DNA of 64,000 nt from positions 20,284,281 through 20,348,280 of the forward strand of contig NW_022098000.1 of NCBI RefSeq assembly GCF_002288925.2, in the 5' to 3' direction. This document shows positions 33,734 through 44,960 of this stretch, piece by piece; the first letter of the stretch is position 1; each line of letters begins with the position of its first letter. A program made the translations under genes and the position numbers. Below the pieces are notes generated by a model. That model did not search any database, had not been told where the DNA came from, and saw only the letters and a program-made list of their open reading frames with translations. Origin of the DNA: Delphinapterus leucas. Taxonomy: Eukaryota; Chordata; Mammalia; Artiodactyla; Monodontidae.

Positions 33734-33942
33734 GGGCTTCCCTGGTGGCGCAGTGGTTGAGGGTCCGCCTGCCGATGCAGGGGACATGGGTTCGTGCCCC
33801 GGTCCGGGAGGATCCCACATGCCGTGGAGCGGCTGGGCCCGTGGGCCATGGCTGCTGAGCCTGTGTGTCCGGAGCCTGTGCTCCGCGGCGGGAGAGGCCA
33901 CAACAGTGAGAGGCCTGCGTACCGCAAAAAAAAAAAAAAAAA
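33734..33942 (+). mobile_element. CHR-type tRNA-derived SINE
   Basis: Full-length sense copy, well preserved, with a poly-A tail of about 20. A 16-base target duplication (aaatagaaagagcaga) lies at 33718-33733 and 33943-33958. Among the younger copies in the window. Confidence 0.95.
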
Positions 33943-33959
33943 AAATAGAAAGAGCAGAC

Positions 33960-34239
33960 TGGGTAAGCGATGGGAGGAAGGGGTCATGTGAAAGAGAAAT
34001 AAAAATGCCAGCTCTTAAGAGTTTTTCCAACATCACAAAATATTAACTAAGGAGAAAAACTAGTACCTTTGGAAGACGTTGCTGCCAAGGGGCTTGGCAT
34101 TTCCATAATGGTGGGGAAGGAGAGACGTCTCTGATTTCCATAGTATTTTGTAATTAAGTTGGTGCTCTTATGGAAAATTAATTGGTTTTCGGATAATGAA
34201 ATAGAAAGAAATATTCAGACTGTGGCATATTAAAAGAAA
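33960..34239. other. unassigned non-coding sequence
   Basis: Nothing recognisable. Confidence 0.4.
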
Positions 34240-34720
34240 TTCTCTTTAATAGACGCAATGTCAGCCTGATAACGTGGTTTTGCTCCCCCAGGTGCTCAGA
34301 TGCAGTTTCAGAGTAGCCCGAGAGAGCCTCAGCGGCTCAACAGTTAAGCAAGCTTCTCCCTTGCAACTAAAGCTAAGCAGATTAATTAAAACTTAAAAGC
34401 ATTATGATTTAGTTATGAATAACAGTTTGCAGGTGACAGAGCTCCCCGTCTATAATTCACCATAACAAAATGACACTTGGGCTCGCTGCTGCTATAATTA
34501 GCTTTTGATATACTATTTCTTGGAAATTTCTCGCCAGCCACAGCCTGTGTGTTTCCAGATGTCCTGCACATACTTAAAAATGGTAAACATTAATTTATAG
34601 GGATGACAGCTGTGGGTCAAGTTTGAGGTTGATTGATAATTCCTTATTCAAATGTGTGCCTATGCACCTTCATTTGTCATCTGCTAGTGAAACAGAAAGC
34701 CATTCTACCACATTCCTAGT
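34240..34720. promoter_or_regulatory. candidate conserved enhancer-like element
   Basis: Nearly 500 bases free of transposons with clustered homeodomain-core words: ATTAATTAAA (34381-34390), 'gatttagttatgaataacag' (34406-34425) and TAATTA (34495-34500, followed by GC). It also contains 'ggatgacagctgtgggtcaa', with an E-box CAGCTG (34606-34611). The mix of TAAT cores and E-box in unique sequence resembles vertebrate developmental enhancers. Function and conservation are inferred, not seen. Confidence 0.35.
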
Positions 34721-34839
34721 TAATATTTCATTTTTTTCATAAATTATCTGTAAAAGCAAAAGCCATGGAATGTAGATCTTTCTTCACCATATGGCATGAC
34801 ATATTAATGGAGTGGAGGGTTTTAAAAAATTATTTTGCA

Positions 34840-34920
34840 GCCAGAAGTGTTGTGATTTGTTAGCCCGATACCTTGTATTTGCACAGTGATAAGCACACAG
34901 TGGGCACACAATAAATGTGG
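34840..34920 (+). mobile_element. L2/MIR 3' terminus
   Basis: 'ttgcacagtgataagcacac' then 'agtgggcacacaataaatgt' matches the sense 3' end shared by MIR and L2. Confidence 0.5.
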
Positions 34921-35340
34921 CCTAGTGACCGCAAGGGAGCTCAAAACGCTTTCTCGAAGACAGGCCGTAATTTCTCCCAGCCGCTGTCCCATTTTATAAA
35001 TTAAGGAATAGCAGACCTGTGAAGTTTTCCTAAGAGGTGATAAAGTGATTCCTCTCTAGGTCAAGTTCAACTTGAGGGTAAAGAAAATGACCCGTGCTCA
35101 CAGAAAACGTCTTCTCTCTGAATTATTTATTGGGTTAGATTCAAAATGCACACCTGACCGAACCTTCCTTCTCTTTGACTCCTTGTATGAAGGCAAAAGA
35201 GATCCCTGAAACATAAAGAAAAATTCAGTCATTTGGCTAATTGTCTTATCTATAAGGCACCAGGTTGGTTGACTGAACTTTCCACCAAACTGGAAGACTT
35301 GTTTTTCGGTTTTGAAATGACAGTTGTTTCAGGATTTTGG
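34921..35340. other. unassigned non-coding sequence
   Basis: A weak antisense MIR-like segment lies at 34980-35040. Otherwise nothing recognisable. Confidence 0.35.
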
Positions 35341-35430
35341 TACTTTGGTACATAGTCAGAATGTACTGAATGGCATAGTCAGAATTCAGAATTCAGATTC
35401 AGGCATAGTCAGAATGCCTGAATCCCCACT
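35341..35430. repeat. local duplication of a 13-base motif
   Basis: The word catagtcagaatg/t occurs three times within about 65 bases (starting near 35350, 35374 and 35404), with 'aattcag' also doubled between the second and third. Looks like replication slippage in unique DNA. Confidence 0.7.
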
Positions 35431-36508
35431 ATGAAATTATAGGCTGCAATTACATGACAACAAAAGATCTCATCAGTGCAATAAAGTATGCAATTTTAGC
35501 ATACTTTTAGCGCTGTATATCCAGCTACTTTATTACCATAACCTTATTCATACAAACAAGGGACTAGATACTCTTATTGAGGCACCAGAAACAAATTGAG
35601 ATTCAGAAAGATACTAGGCTTCCTGGAAACAGGGCAGATTTGTCATCTATGTTTCATAGTCACTGAATAATCATGAACAGATTATTCTACAAAGTATCCC
35701 TGTAAACCAGAAAATGTTATTTCAGTTTAAAGTTATTATAAAATATTGCCTATATTTTCCTGTACTGTACAACGTATCCCTGTCACTTACTTATTTTATA
35801 AGTAGCAGTTTGTACCTCTTAATCCCTGACTCCTATCTTGCCCCTCCCCACTTCCCTCTCCTCACAGGTGACCACTAGTTTGTTCTCTGTATCTGTGAGT
35901 CTGTTTCTGTTTTGTTATATTCATTCCTTTGTTTTATTTTTAGATTCCACATATAAATGATAACATATAGTATTTGTCTTTCTCTGTCTTACTTATTTCA
36001 CTAAGCATAATACCCTCTAGGTCTATCCCTGCTGTTGCAAACGGCAGAATTTCATTTTTTTGTGACTAATATTACACTGTATGTATATATTAATTCCATA
36101 TCTTGGCTATTGTAAGTAATGCTGCTATGAAAATTGAGGTGCATATATCTTTTTGAATTAGTGTTTTCGGCTTTTTTTGATACATACCCAGGAGTGGATT
36201 GCCGGATCATATGGTACTTCTATTTTCAGTCTTTTGAGGATCCTCCATACTGTTTTACATAGTGGCTGCACCAATTTTACATTTCCACCAACAGAGTACT
36301 AGGGTTCCCTTTTCTACATTCCTCCCCAACATTTGTTATTTATAGACTCTTTGATGATAGCCATTCTGACAGGAGTGAGATGATATCTCATTGTAGTTTT
36401 GATTTACATTTTCCTGATGATTGATGATGTTGAACGTATTTTCATGGACCTGTTGGCCATCTGTATGTCTTCCTTGGAATAATGTCTATTCATACCTTCT
36501 GCCCATTT

Positions 36509-36976
36509 TTAAATTGGAATGTTTGGGTTTTTGCTATTGAGTTGTATGAGTTCTTTGTATATTTTGGATATTAGCCTCTTATCAGATATATCATTTGCAA
36601 TTATTTTCTCCCATTCAGTAGAATATCTTTCCATTTTGTTGATGGTATCCTCTGCTGTGCAGAAGCCTTTTAGTTTGTTTATTTTCGCTTTTGTTGCTTT
36701 TGCTTTTGGTGTCAGATTCAAAAAAATCATCTCCAAGTCCGATGCCGAGGAACTAATGCTTATGTTTTCTTCTAGGAGTTTAATGGTTTCAGGTCTCACA
36801 TTCAAGTCTTTAATCCCTTTTGAGTTAATTTTTGTGTTCAGTGTAAGATAGTGGCCCAGTTTCATTCTTTTGCATCTGGCTGTGCAGTTTTCCCAAGACC
36901 ATTTATTGAAGAGACTGTTCTTTCCCATTGTATATTCCTGGCTCCCTTGTTGTAAATTAATTGACCATATATGCAT
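36509..36976 (-). pseudogene. L1 ORF2 C-terminal remnant
   Basis: A 155-codon open stretch of the L1 above. It contains [62 protein letters not shown] and [19 protein letters not shown], the cysteine-rich C-terminal part of mammalian L1 ORF2. The usual sequence between KINK and K(L)KGFC is shortened. A fragment of a dead ORF2, not a gene. Confidence 0.9.
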
Positions 36977-37145
36977 TTATTTCTGGGGTCTCTATTCTGG
37001 TCCATTGGTCTATGTGTCTATTTTTATGCTGATACCAAGCTACTTTCATACTATAGCTTTGTAATATAGTTTGAAATCAGGGAGTGTGATGCCTCCAGCT
37101 TTTTTCTTTCTCAAAATTGCCTTGGCTATATGGGGTATTTTGTGA

Positions 37146-37403
37146 TTACATGCAAATTCTAGGATTGTTTGTTTTATTTTTGTGAAAAATACCATTGGAG
37201 TTTTGATAGGAATTGCACTGAATCTGTATATTGCTTTGGGGGTATGGACATTTTAAAAATATTAATTCAATATACAGGACTTTTACCTCCTTAGTTAAAT
37301 TTATTCCTAGGTATTGATATTTTATTCTTTTTGATGTGATTGTAAATGGGATTGATTTCTTAATTTCTCTTTCTGATAGTCTGTTATTACTGTAAAGAAA
37401 CAC
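37146..37403 (-). pseudogene. L1 ORF2 middle remnant
   Basis: Contains [21 protein letters not shown] and LTKEVKVLY, matching the IPFTIA-KRIKYLGI-LTKEVKDLY block just after the L1 reverse-transcriptase core. An extra QY before LGIN and downstream breaks show decay. Confidence 0.85.
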
Positions 37404-37645
37404 AACAGATTTTTATGGATTGGTTTTCATATCAAGCAGCTTTGCTGAATTTGTTTATTATTTCAAAGAATTTTTTGATAGAGTTTTGAGGATTTTCTCT
37501 ATATAATATCATGTCATCTGCAAATAGTGACAGTTTTACTTCTTCCTTTCCAATTTAGACACATTATATTTCTTTTTCTTACCTAACTGCTCTGGCTAGA
37601 ACTTCCAATACTGTGTTGAATAAAGGTGGCAAGAGTGGGCATCCT

Positions 37646-37848
37646 GGGCTTCCCTGGTGGCGCAGTGTATGAGAGTCCGCCTCCCAATTCGGGAGACACG
37701 GGTTCGTGCCCCGGTCCGGGAGGATCCCGCGTGCCGCGGAGCGGCTGGGCCCGTGAGCCGTGGCCGCTGGGCCTGCGCGTCCGGAGCATGTGCCCTGCAA
37801 TGGGAGAGGCCACAACAGTGAGAGGCCCGCGCACCACAAAAAAAAAAT
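37646..37848 (+). mobile_element. CHR-type SINE nested in L1
   Basis: Sense copy within the antisense L1. A 15-base target duplication of L1 sequence (aagagtgggcatcct) lies at 37631-37645 and 37849-37863. The head is altered ('gcagtgtatgagagtccgcc' instead of cagtggttgag), weakening the A box. The B-box region GGGTTCGTGCCCC is intact. Confidence 0.95.
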
Positions 37849-39355
37849 AAGAGTGGGCATCCTTGTCTTGTTCTTGATCTTAAAGGAAAAGCCTTAAGCT
37901 TTTCACCATTGAGTATGATGTTAACTGTGGGTTTGTCATATATGCCTTTATTAAGTTGAGGTACATTCCCTCTCTACCTGCTTTGTTGAGATTTTTTATT
38001 ATAAGTGGATTTTTTATTATAAACATTTATCAAATGCTTTTTATGCATATATTGAAATGATCATGTGATTTTTATCCTTCATTTTGTTAATGTGGTGTAT
38101 CACATTTGTGAATGTTGAACCATGCTTGCATCCCTGGAATAAATTTCACTTGATCATGATATATGATCCTTTTAATGTATTATTGAATTCAGTTTGCTAA
38201 TATTCTGTTGAGGATTTTTACATCTATGTTCATCCAGGATATTGACCTGTAATTTTCTTCTTTGCGTGTCATCCTTGTCTGGTTTTAGTGTCAAGGTAAT
38301 ACTGACCTCATAAAGTGTGTTTGGAAGAGTCCCCCCTTCTGCTTTATTGGAAGAGTTTTGAGAAAATTTGGTATTAATTCTTCTTTGAATGTTTGATGTA
38401 ATTCACCAGTGAAGCTGCCTGGCCCTGGACTTTTGTATATTGGGAGGTTTTTGATTACTGATTCAGTCTACTTGCTAGTAATTGAACTGTTCAGATTTTT
38501 TTAATTTCATCATGATTCAGTCTTGGTTGGTTGCTTGTTCCTAGGAATTTTCCTAATTCTTCTAGGTTGTCCAATTTGTTGGCATATAATTGTTCATGGT
38601 GATCTCTTATGATTCTTTGTGTTTCTGTAGTGTCAGTTGTAATATCTCCTCTTTCATTCCTAATTTTATTTATTTGAGTTCCCTCTCTTTTTTTTCTTGG
38701 TGAGTCTAGCTAAAAGCTTGTCAATTTTGTTTATCTTTTCAGGGAACCAGCTCTTAGTTTTATTGATCTTTCTTATTGTCTTTTTTGTCTCTAGTTAATT
38801 TATTTCTGCTCTAATTTTTGCTATTTTCTTCCTTCTGCTAACTTGGGACTTCATTTGGACTTCTCTTTATAGCTCCTGAGGTGTAAAGTTAGGTTATTAA
38901 TTTGACACTTTTCTTGTTTCCTAAGGTAGGCATTCATTGCTGTGACCTTCCCTTTAGAACTGTTTTTGCTGCATCCCATAAATTTTGGTGTGTTACATTT
39001 CCATTTTTGTTTGTATCAAGGTATTTATTGATTTCTCTTTTGATTTCTTCTTTGACCCATTGGTTGTTCAGTAGCATGTCGTTTAATCTCCACATACTTG
39101 TGAATTTTCCAGTTTCTTTGTGTAATTAATTGCTAGTTGCATACCATTGTGGTCAAAAGAAATTTGATACAATTTCAGTCCTCTTAAATTTATTAAGACT
39201 TGTTTTGTGGCCTAACATATGATCTGTCTTGGAAAATGTTCCATGTGCATGTGGGAAAAATGTGTATTCTGTTGCTTTTGGTTGGAATGTTCTGTATCTG
39301 TTAAGTTCATCTGTTCTAGCATGTTGTTTAAGGCTGATGTTTCCTTATTGATTTT

Positions 39356-39658
39356 CTATCTGGATGATCTATCCATTGATGTAAGTGGTGCATTAAAGTC
39401 CTTTGCTATTATTGTATATCTGTCTATTTCTCCTTTTAGGTCTGTCAATATTTGCTTTGTATATTTAGGTACTCCTGTGTTGGGTGTATAAATATTTACA
39501 AATGTTATATCCTCTTGTTGGACTGACCCCTTTACCATTATGTAACACCCTTCTTTGACTCTTACTACAGTCTTTGTTTTAAAATTTATTTTGTCTGGTA
39601 TGAGTATAGCTACTCCAGCTTTCTTCTGGTTTCCATTTGTATGGAATATCTTTTTCAT
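39356..39658 (-). pseudogene. L1 ORF2 endonuclease remnant
   Basis: A 100-codon open stretch: KKIFHTNGNQKKAGVAILIPDKINFKTKT, then EGCYIMVKGSVQQEDITFVNIYTPN, ILTDLKGEIDRYTIIAKDFN and MDRSSR. This is the apurinic endonuclease domain at the ORF2 N terminus. NIYTPN replaces the usual NIYAPN, and the GDFN motif with its catalytic Asp-Asn pair reads KDFN. Confidence 0.9.
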
Positions 39659-40004
39659 CCCTTCACTTTCAATCTGTGTGTGTCCTTACATCTAAAGTAT
39701 GTCTCTGTAAGCAGCACATAAATGATTATTGTCTTTTTATCTGTTTAGCCACTCTATGTCTTGACTGGAGAATTTAGTCCATTTACATTTAAAGTAATTA
39801 TTGATAGGTATGTGCTTATTGCCATATTGTTAAATTTTTCTAGCTGTTTTTGTACTTCTTCTTTGTTCCTTTCTTCTTCTCTTGCTCTCTTCCTTTGTGG
39901 TTTGATGACTTTCTTTAGTTATATGCTTAAATTCCTTTCTCTTTATCTTTTGTGTATTTACTATAGGTTTTTACTTTGTGGCTACCATGAGGCTTACATG
40001 TTAT

Positions 40005-40095
40005 CCACACACACGCACACACACACGCACACATACACAGAAAGGGAGAGGGAGAGAGAGAGAGAGAGAGAGAGAGAAAGAATGAGAGAGAGAGA
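40005..40095. repeat. compound (CA)n(GA)n microsatellite
   Basis: CA units with CG/TA interruptions (40005-40039) pass into GA units (40041-40095). A 133-codon open frame running through it (39761-40162) is an artefact: its repeats give alternating Thr-His and Arg-Glu. Confidence 0.95.
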
Positions 40096-40099
40096 AAAA

Positions 40100-40547
40100 T
40101 CTTATCATGTACATGATTCAGATTTCAGAGTTTTCAGTACCTCTATAACCATATTACATTAACAAAACCTCTGGCATTTCACACAAAATGCACTGTGGCA
40201 GGTGATTGGATATTGTGGAGAATACTGTCTACTACTCCACACAACATCCCCTTCTTGTGGACTCAAGAAGAATGTTCTCTCCAACAACACTGGGAGAAGT
40301 TGAGCTGCTTCTTAGTAGTTGCTGAAATGTTGCCAATATTTTGGAAACTTTGAGTTATGCTTCTTTTGTCTTTGGAGACTAGGGAACTCAGGAACCATTT
40401 GCCATCCATACTTATATACAGGAGTTTGTGTACACTTAGTATACTAATTTTATCGCATTTCAATTTACTTGTCTACCCTAAATTTCTCTTTATTTTTGGC
40501 ATTTTCTCCTATGATACTATGTGCACTTTTTAGAGGCCACAGTTTTT
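40100..40547. other. unassigned non-coding sequence
   Basis: Might include further decayed L1 5' of the microsatellite, but no diagnostic motif is visible. Confidence 0.35.
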
Positions 40548-40652
40548 TTTGAAAAACAAAGCAAAAATAGGGTAAAAAAAGATAAAGAACTAAAGGACAG
40601 AAGGAGGAAAATTAGGAGAAGAAGAGGGAAGAAAGAAAAAAAAATCTAAAAT
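40548..40652. repeat. purine-rich (A/G) tract
   Basis: About 100 bases dominated by A and G ('aaggacagaaggaggaaaat', 'taggagaagaagagggaaga'). Low-complexity, with possible triplex-forming character. Confidence 0.7.
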
Positions 40653-40790
40653 GGGTTGAAAAATTGTACAGTTGATTTGGGCCGCATAAATAGCTAAGGG
40701 AATGATTTACACACCACCACTACATTCTTAGCAAATCAAATCTTGGAATGCTTTCTCAATGTTCTTTTCTGCCAAACTTCTTTTTGTTGT

Positions 40791-40816
40791 TATTTTTTGT
40801 TTGTTTGTTTGTTTTT
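40791..40816. repeat. (TTTG)n run
   Basis: Four TTTG units within a T-rich stretch. Confidence 0.8.
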
Positions 40817-40884
40817 GGAGTTGCTTAACTTCTTGTGAACTTACTCTGGTAAGAGTTCCCGGTGGGTAAGTACCACATCTCATT

Positions 40885-40960
40885 CATCTTAGCATTTCCC
40901 CAGCCTAGCACTTTGTCTAGAACATAATAGAAGCTTAGTAAGTCGGCACTAATTGAAAAA
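40885..40960 (+). mobile_element. L2 3' terminus
   Basis: 'tagcatttccccagcctagc', 'actttgtctagaacataata', 'gaagcttagtaagtcggcac' match the sense L2 3' end. Confidence 0.6.
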
Positions 40961-43840
40961 CATCATGCAGTACTCAGATTTTTAGGATGGTATGAAATAT
41001 TTTGGTATTTATTTAATGTTGGCTCTTTTAATTATTTCACCAGAAGCACAATAATAAGGTGAAAAAGAAACAGCTAGTGCTTATGGTGGGGGTGGAAGAG
41101 GGTTCTGTCAATGATTTTTCTTCTGCATGAAAAGGACACAGCTCTTTCAAATTCAGCAGCTGAGTGGATCCATATGCCTTCCAGGCAGAGTGTAGCCAGG
41201 GTAATGCTACAGATAATGTAATTAATTAACCCTTTTGTAGTCTCAGAATTTCAAACTTCTAGGTAATGGCATTTGTATAGTAATTTTCCTTGGTTCTATG
41301 TAAGATCTTTAACAGAATCACAAGATTCGCATTTAAATGTAAATGGTGGAAGGAAGGCAATGGAAGTTATTAAAATGAACACTTGATAAATTTGGATAAA
41401 AGTGGCTTAGTACAATAAACTGTATCTTACATGGTTATTTGTATTCAGGAAATCATTGGTGAATGCCCACAGTTGTGAGCCCCCCATATTTGAAAAATAA
41501 ACCAAAAAATTCATGTGCTCAATTTCCCCAATTCTCTCTGCTTCTCTCCCCACCTCCTGCTGCTCCTCCTTCTTTCCCATTCATTCATGTCTCGAAATTC
41601 GAGCAGAACGTTATCTAAACAATGAACAATTCTTCTGCTTTATGATTATAATTGTACACATTCTGAAGAAGTTTTTTTCTCCTATCCCTTACAAAAGGAT
41701 ATCTTACCCCAACCCTTCTCTTTCCAATTGTGGAAATCAGTAGTATTAATGTGCCCGGTATTCATTTGTATTGATGAAGGTAGAAACATAGCTATTGAAT
41801 TGTGAGTCTTTAAACAGACATACTTAAAAAATCTTCAATATAGTCTTGCCCAAATGTTATTTCAATGCCAGTTAAATCCAAAGACTGAAGATGATAGTAA
41901 ATACAACCCTCTTATTTCACTTCTGGGGCTGTACTCTTTGGCCAGCCTGCGGTCTTTTGCAGAAAATGAGATTGGTTGCCTCAGTTTAGTTTTAGAAAAT
42001 AATTTATAACAAAAATAGCTTATGATAGTCACATTAGTAAACAAGGATAGAGAGGATTTAATGAGTGGGAGTGCCTGGAAAACACTAAAATGACACAAAG
42101 GCAGAGGGTGTGTAGGCAGAAGAGGAGGGATGTTCTGTCAAAAGATACAGTAAATGTTTCATTCTAGGGGAATTTAATATATGAAGCAAGTAGACTTAAT
42201 TTTAGTTGAGTATCAAACATATTCTCAGATGTAAGTTAATTTTCCTATATCAATGAGGCTTCAAGTTTGGCAATAGAATATGATTGTGAGTTTCTGAATT
42301 GACAGAAACTATTGTCAGGGAATTGACAATTGAAGGCACGATTGTTAAGATATCCAGAATTGGGAAACTGAGGGCTTGTTAAAATATGGCCCAAATCCAG
42401 ACCTTGTGAGATAATTGCCTACTTGAGCTGGCATATGTAATCAGTTGTGACTGTGTGCCGTCCTTACATCCTGTAAGTTTAGGGTTTTGGATAGCTAGGG
42501 GTAAGCTGTTTATAAACAGAAAAGAAAATAGTTTTCTATCATAAAGTTTCCCATGGATTTATTTGCCTTGGGTCACATTCTGTCATTCCTGATGTAACAC
42601 ATATGCTATTTGTATTATAATCATATCGTTAAAGCTATAGATATCTCTGCAGATGTGGATAGAAATGAAACATTTCTATTCCTTTTGTTTTGTTCTTTCC
42701 ATTGGGTATCCTGTTGTACTTCGGTCTCTGTGAGATTGGAAGCTCTGAAAGCACGTGTTTCAAGTAGGAGGTGTCTCTTTGCTCTCCTCTGCAGGTGTCT
42801 GGTATCAAGCCACAAGCCCAGGGGACCTCCAATAAATAGACATTTACCGCTACAACTGCAACTACCACATATAAAGATCAATAGAATAAAAAACTGAGTC
42901 CTACTCCAGGCTCCATGGTAATTTTGTTTTGACGAAACCCCAGGGCCAGTAAGGAGGGATCTATGGGAGGGAAAGACTGGAGAAGAAGGAAATTTTACCT
43001 GGTTTCTTATAATGACAAAACACATAAACTTGTTGAACACAGAAACGCTCTTCTAAGCATCTTCTGTGGACTAAGTGGGAAGGAAAGAGAAAGAGATAGA
43101 TTGCATTTCTCTTCAAATACACAGGTTTGTCAAACTCCTTCCTCCCATAATATCTAAGAAAATGAATGCAGTGTATTGCTTTACCCTGAACGTGGTCCAT
43201 TCCGTCATCATTGTCATTTCAGTAGAAATGCATTTCCACTCAGAGGATGATTTAAATAAAAGATTCCCCACTTGTAATCCAAGCTCCTTGGGCTCTGTGT
43301 TCCATTTCCTTTTTCTTTACCTTTTCTTAATTTTTTTAAAATTTTATCTTTGAACTATTTAGTTCAATTTGTGTGCAGAAAAAAGAGGCCTCTTTTATCT
43401 AAGGGAATAGAGATATGGTGGTTGGCTATTTCATTCACATTCTCCATCTAAATGTAATTTCAACGTCTTTTTGTTTTGCATTTAACAAATACAGATATTT
43501 GTACAGAGGAATTTAGCTAATTTACATCTGTATCAGAAAAAAATACTCTTTGGGGTTTTTTAACTACTAATTCTGCAAGGAAAGCTTGTTAGTGGTTTTA
43601 GGGTAAGATTTTAAAAAAAGAAGAAAAGTGGGGTCATCAATGAAAGGTCTGCCCTGCTCTTCTGACTTTAAGGCCATGCCTAGTTTTTACGGCCTATAAA
43701 CTTCTAATATTCTCTAGACCCTCCTTCAATATGTACAGAATTCCAGCATTTGAGCTACTGATATGATGGCTTGCAGATCTGTCCTAAGGAATTTTTTCTT
43801 AATACATAAGAGGTTCTGTGGGATGTCAGACTTTCTCTAG
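40961..43840. other. unassigned, low-repeat sequence
   Basis: About 2.9 kb. A possible decayed L2 end ('ctctgcaggtgtctggtatc' ... 'ccaataaatag') lies near 42735-42850. The open frames at 42610-43040 overlap on both strands and carry no recognisable protein. No RNA gene or promoter signature. Confidence 0.4.
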
Positions 43841-43854
43841 TCAATACTTTTTTA

Positions 43855-44057
43855 TATATTTAAAATAGTTAATCAACAGAGACCTACTGTATACCACAGG
43901 GAACTCTGCTCAATATTCTGTAATAACCTAAACAGGAAAAGAATTTGAAAAAGAATAGGGTACATGTATATGTATAACTGATTCACTTTGCTGTACACCT
44001 GAAACTAACACATTGTTAATCAACTATACTCCAGTATAAAATTTAAAAATTTTTAAA
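43855..44057 (+). mobile_element. L1 3' end, sense
   Basis: Sense L1 3' UTR terminus: 'agagacctactgtataccac', 'agggaactctgctcaatatt', 'gaaaaagaatagggtacatg', 'tgattcactttgctgtacac', 'ctgaaactaacacattgtta'. A 12-base target duplication (aatactttttta) lies at 43843-43854 and 44058-44069. Relatively young. Confidence 0.9.
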
Positions 44058-44339
44058 AATACTTTTTTAAATGATAAATTTGTCAAATTCTAGGGCCTTG
44101 AAAAGGAGGCCTCCATGCTGCATTTTTCTAAAGTTTCCATTTCCTTCATTCTTCACTGTAACTATATTGTGTTTTCCTTTGACTTTCTTTCCTTGCTGCT
44201 GGGTAAATTGATCCTTCTTCATATTTGTTTCCCCAAACTCCCTCAACTTCATGTATCTCTTGGCACAGGGCTACCTATAAGCACCTTAGAAAATAGAGCA
44301 AAACAGAATATTCAGCTATGTGGCTAATGGGGTAGCATA

Positions 44340-44620
44340 GTATTTATAATAGCAACGTCATAATTTAATTAAACAAATTGCATTATACCCCAAAATGCTA
44401 TTTTACTGCTATTAAAATAATGATTGTAAACAATTTACAATGATACAAGAAAATATTTATTATATAATAAGTTATTATAGCAACTACAAAACTATGGATA
44501 ATATAATCTCAACTGCATTCAAAAGTGTATACATAGAAAAAAGGCTGGAATGTAGTACACCAAAATGTACAATGATTATCTTTGATTGTTTGGCTTATTT
44601 TACAAATATTCTGCCTTGAG
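44340..44620 (+). mobile_element. old L1 3' end, sense
   Basis: 'ctatggataatataatctca', 'gtatacatagaaaaaaggct', 'ggaatgtagtacaccaaaat', 'gtacaatgattatctttgat' follow the sense 3' region of old L1/HAL1 elements. Confidence 0.6.
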
Positions 44621-44639
44621 CATGTATTTCCAGCACAAA

Positions 44640-44815
44640 GTACTGACAACCAATTTACTCAGAACCTACTGGATGTTTGGTACTGCGCTAGGTGCGTGCA
44701 GCTATTATCATGTTTAATGCTTGGCACACACTGTAAAGTAGTTATGAATTTCATTTTGCATAGAAGAAACCCTTATCTCAGAAACGCTGTATAAATCATA
44801 TTAGGTCACACAGCT
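44640..44815 (-). mobile_element. MIR SINE fossil
   Basis: Antisense MIR: 'tactgcgctaggtgcgtgca', 'tgcatagaagaaacccttat', ending in 'attaggtcacacagctagta', immediately abutting a second copy. Confidence 0.6.
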
Positions 44816-44817
44816 AG

Positions 44818-44960
44818 TAATAATAATTATCATCCCCATTTTACAGGTGGAAACACCAAGGCTCAGAGAGGTTAATTAACTTGCTTAAGGTCATCTTGCA
44901 AATAAGTAGCAGTATGGATTTGAACCCAGATCTTTCCGGGTGCAAATGTTGAAGTATTTC
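44818..44960 (-). mobile_element. MIR SINE fossil, adjacent copy
   Basis: Better preserved antisense MIR: 'tatcatccccattttacagg', 'accaaggctcagagaggtta', 'attaacttgcttaaggtcat', 'gatttgaacccagatctttc'. Confidence 0.85.

Larger units (their letters stand above)
35725..40004 (-). mobile_element. LINE-1, about 4.1 kb, 5'-truncated
   Basis: Antisense L1 from the 3' UTR ('gtttgtacctcttaatccct', 'tagattccacatataaatga', 'ggagtggattgccggatcat') through nearly all of ORF2 to its endonuclease start. The reverse-transcriptase catalytic block reads [13 protein letters not shown] on the minus strand at 37501-37539. Stop codons and frameshifts break ORF2 throughout, so it is dead. A CHR SINE (37646-37848) is inserted in it. 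The 3' end has no clear poly-A or target duplication. The 5' end fades into microsatellites at 40005. Divergence suggests an older L1 than the short 3' ends elsewhere in the window. Confidence 0.9.

Noticed and set aside
36509..36976. Longest open frame as a functional gene
   Set aside because: It is clearly the C-terminal part of L1 ORF2 in a disrupted, truncated element.
39761..40162. 133-codon open frame
   Set aside because: It runs through the L1 and the (CA)n(GA)n microsatellite, giving Thr-His and Arg-Glu repeats. Not a gene.
42610..43040. Overlapping open frames of 95 and 139 codons
   Set aside because: Present on both strands at once with no known protein features.
44640..44960. CRISPR-like or satellite array
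   Set aside because: Only two diverged MIR copies. No regular repeat/spacer pattern anywhere in this eukaryotic window.
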